Of a DNA stretch of 34,845 nucleotides, positions 27,906 to 34,845 are shown in pieces. The stretch is taken from positions 1 to 34,845 of the forward strand of contig JAFLTX010000017.1 in assembly GCA_022509145.1 (NCBI GenBank), written 5' to 3'. Every line of letters begins with the position of its first letter. Positions within the stretch are counted from its first letter, which is position 1. Origin of the DNA: Muribaculaceae bacterium. Its GTDB lineage: Bacteria > Bacteroidota > Bacteroidia > Bacteroidales > Muribaculaceae. Made by a program: the position numbers and the translations under genes. The notes under the pieces are model-generated. The model was given only the letters and a program-made list of their open reading frames with translations, did not search any database and was not told where the DNA came from.

Positions 27906-29246
27906 CTATAGCAAGCTGATTTTTCTGCGCTCGCCCTTCAGCTTCTTGCTTCTTTGGGCCTCCAGAATGCGCTCCTTCTCCTTTGAGGCAACGCAGAATA
28001 TGGAATAATGGTCGTAGACGTCGATCTTCCCGATTTCACTGCCGGGGATACCGACTTCCTTTGTAAGAAATCCAAGGATGTCTCCCTTCGAAACTTTCTC
28101 TTTCTTCCCCGCATTGACATAGAAAGTGAGGAGCCCCGATCTGAGCCGGGCCACTTCCCCGTCGGTAAGCTTGAATTCTCGGTCAATCTTTCCAAAATCT
28201 TTCAGCTTCTCGCCGGGAGAAACGAGTATATACACGTTCCCCTCCTCGTTTACCCTCGACGTACGGCCGTTGCGGTGGGTATAGACTTCCGGGGTGAGGG
28301 CCTGATGGTAATGCACCACGTTTTCCACTCCTTTGATGTCGAGACCGCGAGCCGCAAGATCGGTAGCAACGAGTATCGGCGAGCTGCCGTTGTTGAAACG
28401 TGCCACGGCCATCTCTCTGTCTCGCTGGTTGAGCGCTCCGTGATAAAGCACGGCGTCAATCCCTTCCTTTTTAAGATAGCCATATACGCGCTCGGCGCTT
28501 TCGCGATGGTTGACGAAGATGATGGTGCGCGGTATCGAGGGTTTACCCTTCGCCAACTCCGTCAGCAGGAGCCCCAACGAGCGCAGTTTGTCGTGCCCTT
28601 CGTCCACGCTTTCCACTCTATAGACGGTGGTTCGGTCTGCGACATCGCTGTTGGCTTGGGTGAAGTCGAGTTCGACGGGATCTTTCAGTTTAAGGAATTC
28701 CGGCAACTCTTTCGGGCGAGTGGCCGAAGTGAGGATGATGCGGCTTACGTTCTTGAGTTTGGCCATAATCTTCTTCAAATCATCTTCAAACCCCAGCTCG
28801 ATACATTTGTCGTATTCGTCAAGCACCAGAATCCTTACTGTCAAGAGATTGACATTGCGTCGGTTAATGTGATCCACAAGGCGTCCGGGAGTGGAGACCA
28901 CTATTTCGGGAGTTACCTTCAACGAGTTTACCTCGTCCTCCACCTTATGGCCGCCATAGAGGAGCGTCACCTTATAATTGGCTGCCAAAGCTCGGAACAC
29001 CTCCCCTATCTGGATTACGAGCTCACGCGTCGGGACCACCACAAGGCATTGAATCCTTCCATCGGCTTCCTTAAGCTTTTTCAACACCGGCATCACGAAG
29101 GCTATGGTCTTCCCGGTGCCCGTCGGCGACAGGAGCACAATGTCACGTTTCTCGGACGATGCCTGCAACATCGCCGTCTGTATATTGTTGAGTTCCGTTA
29201 TGCCGAACTTCTCAAGCAATCTCTCTTTTATCTCTTTCTCCTTCAT
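27906..29246 (-). CDS. DEAD-box family RNA helicase with DbpA-like C-terminal RNA-binding domain
   Basis: SPTGTGKT, PTRELVIQIGEV, LVLDEYDKC, TSATRP, VATDLAARGLDIKGV, HRNGRTSR; C-terminal LTFYVNAGKKEKVSKGDILGFL...IGKIDVYDHYSIFCVA resembles the DbpA RBD. Confidence 0.9.
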   Translation of the reverse strand: MKEKEIKERLLEKFGITELNNIQTAMLQASSEKRDIVLLSPTGTGKTIAFVMPVLKKLKEADGRIQCLVVVPTRELVIQIGEVFRALAANYKVTLLYGGHKVEDEVNSLKVTPEIVVSTPGRLVDHINRRNVNLLTVRILVLDEYDKCIELGFEDDLKKIMAKLKNVSRIILTSATRPKELPEFLKLKDPVELDFTQANSDVADRTTVYRVESVDEGHDKLRSLGLLLTELAKGKPSIPRTIIFVNHRESAERVYGYLKKEGIDAVLYHGALNQRDREMAVARFNNGSSPILVATDLAARGLDIKGVENVVHYHQALTPEVYTHRNGRTSRVNEEGNVYILVSPGEKLKDFGKIDREFKLTDGEVARLRSGLLTFYVNAGKKEKVSKGDILGFLTKEVGIPGSEIGKIDVYDHYSIFCVASKEKERILEAQRSKKLKGERRKISLL

Positions 29247-29278
29247 TCTCTTCTCTATTATGAAATATTCAGAGGCTA

Positions 29279-31414
29279 TTATGAAATCAGACTCCAGTCC
29301 ACATCGGTTGCAAAACGCAGATGCAACTCCCGAAGGATGATCTGCAGGGCCTCACGGTTGGGTATATCGGGTATCTTCCATGAGCCGGAGGTCATATCTT
29401 GCTGATATATAACAGGGAATTGCTCCAGTGTTGCCAACGCGGCCTCGCGCGCGAGAGTTACCATCTGCCCGTCCTGGGCAAGATTTGCAATCTTCAGATT
29501 GAAAGCCACGCCGCTCTGCATGGTGCCCTCGATATCACCCGGGCCGCGCAACTTCAGGTCGGCTTCCGAGATCAGGAAACCGTCTGTGGTCTCTGTCATG
29601 ATCCCAAGCCGTTTCTTTGTATCCTTGCTCCCGGTCTGCTTGCTCATCAGGAAGCAGAAACTCTTGTCGGCGCCACGTCCTACCCTACCTCGAAGCTGAT
29701 GCAATTGAGAAAGACCGAAGCGCTCCGCGTTCTCTATCACCATCACCGTGGCGTTGGGAACGTTCACACCTACTTCTATCACAGTTGTGGCCACCAGAAT
29801 TTTAGCCTCCCCGCTCACGAACCGCTGCATCTGGAAATCCTTTTCGGCAGGCTTCATCTGCCCGTGGACATAACTCATCTCCACATTCTTGAAGATGGTG
29901 CGCAAGCGTTCCACACCCTTCTCGAGGCTCTTGAGCTCGAGCTTGTCGTTCTCGTGAATCAAGGGATAGACGATGTAGGCCTGGCGTCCCTCCTGAATCT
30001 GCTGCATCACCATCCTATAGACCATATTCCGACCATCCTCAAAGAAAAGACGTGTGTCCACGCTCTTGCGCCCCGGAGGCAACTCGTCGATCACCGACAC
30101 ATCAAGATCGCCGTAAACCGTCATGGCGAGGGTGCGTGGAATAGGCGTTGCGGTCATTACCAACACATGCGGAAATATACTCCCTTTCTCCCATAATTTC
30201 GCTCTCTGGGCCACACCGAAACGATGTTGCTCGTCTATAACGGCGATACCCAACTTCTTGAAAGCCACTTTATCTTCAATCAGAGTGTGCGTGCCGATCA
30301 GAATATCCAGCTCGCCGCTCCTAAGCTTCTCGTCTATCTCGCGCCTCTCCGACGCCTTCGTACTGCCCGTGAGGAGTCTCACCTCCACACCGATTTTGTC
30401 CGCCCAAGCCTTGATGGTCTCATAATGTTGAGAGGCAAGGATTTCAGTCGGAGCCATCAGAGCTGCCTGGTAGCCGTTGTCGATCGCCAAGAGCATCGAC
30501 AGAAACGCCACCATCGTCTTCCCGCTACCCACGTCGCCTTGGAGCAGCCTGTTCATCTGGTGGCCGGAGAGGAGGTCGCCCCTTATCTCTTTCACCACGC
30601 GTTTCTGGGCGCCCGTGAGTTCAAACGGCAACACATTGCTGTAGAAGGCATTGAATTTGTCGCCCACCTTCGACATCACGTATCCTTTGTTGCGTTCAAA
30701 CCTCTCTTTGGCCAATCGCAGGATGTTGAGCTCCAGGTAGTAAAGTTCCTCAAACTTCATTCTCTCTCGCGCCTTCTGCAGCGCCCGAGGATCGTCAGGG
30801 AAATGAAGGTTCCGGAGCGCTTCCTTTATCGGCATCAGATGGTATGCCTTCAGCAGCTCGTCGGGGAGGGTTTCTCTTACTTTTTCAAATTTCGTCTGGA
30901 GATAGTAATTCTCAATTACGGTGCGGAAAAACTTTGACGAAAGCCCCTTCTTCCGCGCCTTCTCCGTCAAAGGGTAAATGCCGCTCATCCCTGTGAACGG
31001 CTTATCCGGGTTATAGATCTCGATCTCCGGGTGAGCCATATTCCAGACTCCTTTAAACTCGGTGGGCTTCCCGAAGATTACGTATTCGTTGTTGTTGTTG
31101 GCGTATGTCTTTTCGAAATATGTCGGATTGCTGAACCAGACCACTTCCATATAGGAGTCGCCGTCGGTAAAAAGACCGATGAGACGTTTGCGCCGTCCTT
31201 CCCCTTCCTTGGTGAATCTTACAAAGCGGCCTTTCACCTGCATCAAAGAGCCGTTGTCGACCAAATCTTTGATTTTATGGAACACGCTGCGGTCCACATA
31301 TCTGAACGGGAAATAGAGCAGCAGGTCGTCTACCGACTTGATTTTCAGCTCGTCGGCAAGCAACTTGGCCCGTGCCTCCCCTATCCCTTTCAGATACTTG
31401 ATATCCATCGACAT
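29279..31414 (-). CDS. recG: ATP-dependent DNA helicase RecG
   Basis: LLQGDVGSGKTMVAFLSM, VIDEQHRFGVAQRAKL, VMTATPIPRTLAMTVYGDLDVSVIDELPPGRK, QLRGRVGRG. Confidence 0.97.
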   Translation of the reverse strand: MSMDIKYLKGIGEARAKLLADELKIKSVDDLLLYFPFRYVDRSVFHKIKDLVDNGSLMQVKGRFVRFTKEGEGRRKRLIGLFTDGDSYMEVVWFSNPTYFEKTYANNNNEYVIFGKPTEFKGVWNMAHPEIEIYNPDKPFTGMSGIYPLTEKARKKGLSSKFFRTVIENYYLQTKFEKVRETLPDELLKAYHLMPIKEALRNLHFPDDPRALQKARERMKFEELYYLELNILRLAKERFERNKGYVMSKVGDKFNAFYSNVLPFELTGAQKRVVKEIRGDLLSGHQMNRLLQGDVGSGKTMVAFLSMLLAIDNGYQAALMAPTEILASQHYETIKAWADKIGVEVRLLTGSTKASERREIDEKLRSGELDILIGTHTLIEDKVAFKKLGIAVIDEQHRFGVAQRAKLWEKGSIFPHVLVMTATPIPRTLAMTVYGDLDVSVIDELPPGRKSVDTRLFFEDGRNMVYRMVMQQIQEGRQAYIVYPLIHENDKLELKSLEKGVERLRTIFKNVEMSYVHGQMKPAEKDFQMQRFVSGEAKILVATTVIEVGVNVPNATVMVIENAERFGLSQLHQLRGRVGRGADKSFCFLMSKQTGSKDTKKRLGIMTETTDGFLISEADLKLRGPGDIEGTMQSGVAFNLKIANLAQDGQMVTLAREAALATLEQFPVIYQQDMTSGSWKIPDIPNREALQIILRELHLRFATDVDWSLIS

Positions 31415-31432
31415 GGCCGCAGTTCTTTTAAA

Positions 31433-32137
31433 TTATTTATTCTTTGCGGATAAACCCTTCAGGAGCTCCTCGGCTATTGCGAAGTCTTGCGGGCGAGTTA
31501 CCTTTATGTTGGTTGATTCTCCGGGATAAACGACTATCTCCATCCCAGCCTTTTCAGCCACCGAAGCATCGTCGGTCAGCGGCGCATCGTCTGCAACCGC
31601 CGCATACGCCTTGGTGATGTCTTCAAGCATAAACACCTGAGGGGTCTGCACAATTACGAATTTCGAGCGGTCAACGCTCTCCGTTCTTCGCTCGTTTGTT
31701 CGGTATCTAATCGAGTCGGTAACCTCAATTCCCGGAACTGCCCCTATATTCGGGGCTGCAGTTTCGGCTCCGCGGCATATCAGCTCGGGGGTAACAAGCG
31801 GACGAGCGGCATCGTGGATAAAGACTTTAGCCTCTGCATCTACGGCTATCTCGTTAGCTACAGCCAAGCCGTTTCTTACAGAAGCTATTCGCGTATCTCC
31901 TCCCGTTGCAAAGAAGATTTCGGTGTCGTCTGCCGAAACTAAGGCGTCCCGCACGTCGGCATTGTTGAAATCAGGATGCAACACGACGACCACGGCACAT
32001 TCGGGGTCAAACTCCCTGAACGCCTCGATGCTGCGGAGAAGCATCATTTTTCCTCCCAGCTCTTGAAATTGTTTTGGCAGGGAGCCGCCGGCGCGCTGGC
32101 CGCTTCCCCCTGCCAAAATAATAGCGATATTTTTCAC
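31433..32137 (-). CDS. ispD: 2-C-methyl-D-erythritol 4-phosphate cytidylyltransferase
   Basis: IAIILAGGSGQRAGGSLPKQFQELGGKMML, VFIHDAARPLVTPELI, VIVQTPQVFMLEDITKAY, TDDASVAEKAG, STNIKVTRPQDFAIAE. Confidence 0.95.
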   Translation of the reverse strand: MKNIAIILAGGSGQRAGGSLPKQFQELGGKMMLLRSIEAFREFDPECAVVVVLHPDFNNADVRDALVSADDTEIFFATGGDTRIASVRNGLAVANEIAVDAEAKVFIHDAARPLVTPELICRGAETAAPNIGAVPGIEVTDSIRYRTNERRTESVDRSKFVIVQTPQVFMLEDITKAYAAVADDAPLTDDASVAEKAGMEIVVYPGESTNIKVTRPQDFAIAEELLKGLSAKNK

Positions 32138-32153
32138 CGATAATGAATGGTTT

Positions 32154-32900
32154 TTACATATTCATACCGCCGTCTACCTGGATTACCTGTCCGGTTACAT
32201 AGCCTGCCATGTCGCTGGCGAGGAATGTGGCCACGTCGGCGATATCGTCGGGAGTGCCGCCTCTGCGGAGAGGTATCTTGGCGGCCCAATCTTTGCGTAC
32301 TTCTTCGGGAAGAGCAGCTGTCATGGCAGTCTCGATGAAGCCCGGGGCGATGGCGTTGGCGCGGATGCCGCGTGAGCCCACTTCCTGAGCCACACTCTTG
32401 GCGAGTGCTATCATACCGGCCTTAGAAGCTGCATAGTTGGACTGACCGGCGTTGCCGTGTACGCCCACCACGCTGGCCATATTGATGATAGAGCCGCCTC
32501 TCTGGCGAAGCATGATGGGAAGCACGGCGTGGATGTAATTGAAGGCTGACTTCAGGTTTACTTTCAGAACGAGATCCCACTGCTGTTCGGTCATGCGGAG
32601 CATCAGACCGTCTTTTGTGATACCGGCGTTGTTTACCAATACGTCGATTCTGCCAAAGTCGTCTTTGATCTGATTTACGACCTTCTCTGTTTCCTCAAAA
32701 TTGGATGCGTCAGAAGCGTATGCATTGCATTTCACGCCAAGGGCCTCGATCTCTTTCTTTGTGGCCTCTGCGTTTTCATCGATTACCAAATCGGTGAAGG
32801 CGATGTCGGCACCTTCCTTAGCGAAGCGGAGAGCGATGGCTTTTCCGATTCCACGTGCGGCTCCCGTTACGAGAGCTACTTTTCCTTCAAGTAATTTCAT
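32154..32900 (-). CDS. fabG: 3-oxoacyl-[acyl-carrier-protein] reductase
   Basis: VALVTGAARGIGKAIALRFAKEGA, LVNNAGITKDGLMLRMTEQQWD, YAASKAGMIALAKSVAQE, VIQVDGGMNM. Confidence 0.95.
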   Translation of the reverse strand: MKLLEGKVALVTGAARGIGKAIALRFAKEGADIAFTDLVIDENAEATKKEIEALGVKCNAYASDASNFEETEKVVNQIKDDFGRIDVLVNNAGITKDGLMLRMTEQQWDLVLKVNLKSAFNYIHAVLPIMLRQRGGSIINMASVVGVHGNAGQSNYAASKAGMIALAKSVAQEVGSRGIRANAIAPGFIETAMTAALPEEVRKDWAAKIPLRRGGTPDDIADVATFLASDMAGYVTGQVIQVDGGMNM

Positions 32901-32978
32901 CTTTCTATTAATTTTTTATCCTGTTTTCTAATATAAGAACTTTAACCCGCCAACTACATATTGCTTCTCTGTGCTCCC

Positions 32979-33932
32979 TTACATCTTAACAAGGACAGAA
33001 CCGCAAGAGTAGCCGCCGCCAAACACGATGAGCGCGGCGAGATCGTCTTTCTCAAACTTATCGAGATTCTGGGCCAGAACAAGCGGAGCCGAGGCGGAGC
33101 CGGTGTTGCCGTGGGTCTCGATGTTGTTGAGAAACTTCGAAAAATCCTGCTCAAGCTGATGGGCCACCTGCACCACGATCCTCTTGTTGGCCTGATGGCA
33201 GATTATATGCTTAAGTTCGTCGATTTTCTTACCCTGGTTTGCCAGAGATTTGTTGAGGGCATAGACCATGTAACGGCAAGCGTGAATGAAGACGTCGCGG
33301 CCGTCGGGCATCGTGATGCCGTCTTCCTTCGGACGCAGTTTTACGCCCCCGGGACCTTTACCAACATTGCCGAGACCCTCGGTAAAGATGTCAAGCACCT
33401 CGATATCGGTATCGGCCACTCTCTCGCTGCTTATGAAATATGCTACGGCGCCGTCGCCCCAGAGATGACCGGACTTCGGGTCGGTCTCGTTGCTGTAATA
33501 TGTATTGTGTTCACTGCAGATTATCAAGGCTTTCTTTGCTTTTCCGCTGGCGAAATATCCTTCGGCCACCTCCATTCCGTTGATAAACGAGCTACAAGCA
33601 GCCGACACGTAAAGAGCCTTCGCACCGGCAATCTGATAGCGCTGCTGGGCTATGTGGGCGGTGGTGGCTACAGTGTCGTAAACCGAATAAGAGGCTGCAA
33701 TGATGAGGTCTATATCTTTGATGTCGTAAGGAAGACGGGGCAATGCATCCTCAATGGCTGCCAGGCCCATGGTGTCGACGTTTTCTCCTTCGGCGGCTTT
33801 CGAACGGGTCTTGATTCCCGTGCGCTGCACGATCCATTCGTCGGTCAGTCCGTTTACATCTTTGAAGTAGTCGTTATCAACCCTTCCTTCGGGCACATAA
33901 CTTCCTATTGCATTGATAAACATCTTACTCAT
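32979..33932 (-). CDS. 3-oxoacyl-ACP synthase III (KAS III) family protein
   Basis: Catalytic Cys (SAACSSFINGMEVA), His (ICHQANKRI), Asn (THGNTGSASAPL). Start taken at M of MSKMFINAIGSYVPEG so as not to overlap the upstream TetR gene. Confidence 0.9.
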   Translation of the reverse strand: MSKMFINAIGSYVPEGRVDNDYFKDVNGLTDEWIVQRTGIKTRSKAAEGENVDTMGLAAIEDALPRLPYDIKDIDLIIAASYSVYDTVATTAHIAQQRYQIAGAKALYVSAACSSFINGMEVAEGYFASGKAKKALIICSEHNTYYSNETDPKSGHLWGDGAVAYFISSERVADTDIEVLDIFTEGLGNVGKGPGGVKLRPKEDGITMPDGRDVFIHACRYMVYALNKSLANQGKKIDELKHIICHQANKRIVVQVAHQLEQDFSKFLNNIETHGNTGSASAPLVLAQNLDKFEKDDLAALIVFGGGYSCGSVLVKM

Positions 33933-33957
33933 ACGTTTCTCATGTAGGTTTTTCGTA

Positions 33958-34539
33958 TTACAAACTAAGCCCATACAGTATCATGTCGGCTGTCATCGCC
34001 TTTATCATCGCCGTGGAGATGCCCTCTTCATTGAGGCTCTCGCGGATGTAAGGTACCACAAGGCCCTGCACCATGTGGATTATAATTATGGATTGCTTCT
34101 TCACATCGATGGCCTTGAACACTCCCTGGTCCACACCTTCCTGGAGAATCTCGCAAAGGAGCGCCACTTCCTTGGAGGCTATCATTCGTTGGGCGCGCTC
34201 TACCTTCCTCACGTCGCGGAAGAAGCCGGCACGCAACGACCCGTTACGACCAACTATCTCCTTCATTGCTTCGAAACGTGTGGATATATACTCCCTTACC
34301 TTCTCGTCGGGGGGAATGTTGGCGGCCAGGATTATCCGCAGACGGCTCAAGATCTTGTCTGTCTCCGTCTCTATCACGGCATTGAAGATCTCGGTCTTGC
34401 TCTTGAAATAGGTGTAGATTGTGCGGCGTCCTTTGGATGAAGCGGAGGCGATATCGTTCATAGTGGTGTTTTCTACCCCCTTTCTTGCGAAAAGTTGGCG
34501 GGCCACTTCTATAAACTTATCCCTCGTCTTACTTACCAT
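33958..34539 (-). CDS. TetR/AcrR family transcriptional regulator
   Basis: N-terminal HTH: FIEVARQLFARKGVENTTMNDIASASSKGRRTIYTYFKSKTEIFNAVIE. Confidence 0.93.
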   Translation of the reverse strand: MVSKTRDKFIEVARQLFARKGVENTTMNDIASASSKGRRTIYTYFKSKTEIFNAVIETETDKILSRLRIILAANIPPDEKVREYISTRFEAMKEIVGRNGSLRAGFFRDVRKVERAQRMIASKEVALLCEILQEGVDQGVFKAIDVKKQSIIIIHMVQGLVVPYIRESLNEEGISTAMIKAMTADMILYGLSL

Positions 34540-34586
34540 CTATGCCGTAGTTATAGTGAGAATTGCACAATTTCAGCAATTTTGAG

Positions 34587-34617
34587 CAAAATTAATCATT
34601 TTTTTTGCAACTTGCAA
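34587..34617 (-). promoter_or_regulatory. Consensus-like promoter of the tetR gene
   Basis: On the minus strand TTG (34617-34615), 20 nt, TAATTTTG (34594-34587). Confidence 0.65.
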
Positions 34618-34633
34618 TAAAAAAACCGAAAAA

Positions 34634-34653
34634 TTCAAAAAAATTTTTTTGAA
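34634..34653. repeat. 20-bp perfect A-tract palindrome
   Basis: TTCAAAAAAATTTTTTTGAA. Confidence 0.9.
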
Positions 34654-34741
34654 CAAAATTAGTATTTCGCTGTAAATGTTTATGTTATGAATTAATTAAT
34701 AAATTTTAACATAAAATTCTCAGCGCTCAGGTGGATGCAAA

Positions 34742-34773
34742 TTTGGTGGAATGAAAAAAAAGGTGTAATTTTG
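34742..34773 (+). promoter_or_regulatory. Promoter of the initiator tRNA
   Basis: TTTG (34742-34745), 20 nt, TAATTTTG (34766-34773), about 10 nt before the tRNA 5' end. Confidence 0.65.
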
Positions 34774-34783
34774 CACTGCAAAT

Positions 34784-34845
<62 letters not shown>

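Noticed and set aside
28008-29405. 465-aa plus-strand ORF opposite the DEAD-box helicase
   Set aside because: Antisense of a strong helicase frame; no family motifs.
32961-33947. 328-aa plus-strand ORF opposite the KAS III gene
   Set aside because: Antisense of a KAS III with an intact catalytic triad.
33933-33974. N-terminal extension of the KAS III ORF (MGLVCNTKNLHEKR)
   Set aside because: Would overlap the tetR stop; KAS III proteins begin near MFINAIGSYVPEG.

Overview
The window is a 34.8 kb chromosomal segment that looks like a Bacteroidales genome. Support for this comes from the repeated TAnnTTTG -7 promoter boxes, a tandem ExbB-ExbD-ExbD-TonB locus, an Nqr operon, a single-chain PFOR and PorT-like barrels. 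It is mostly core metabolism: a truncated exbB, two exbD and tonB, a lone PstS-like lipoprotein and a TPR protein, nqrABCDEF, glyA, bioD with a DEDD exonuclease, lpxH with a DUF59 protein, two tandem outer-membrane barrels, overlapping priA-bioA-bioF, another barrel, PFOR, a DbpA-like helicase, recG, ispD, fabG, a KAS III, a TetR regulator, and the 5' part of an initiator tRNA-fMet cut off by the window end. I see no phage, CRISPR array, complete IS or defence system. The least explained stretch is about 14,985-15,370. It holds a 37-bp imperfect tandem duplication, a consensus-like minus-strand promoter with no clear gene, a hairpin, an AT-rich palindrome and a 9-bp microsatellite abutting the lpxH stop codon. 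Several promoters also have dyad symmetry that overlaps or directly follows the -7 box. All calls come from reading the sequence and the supplied ORF translations; no database searches were run.
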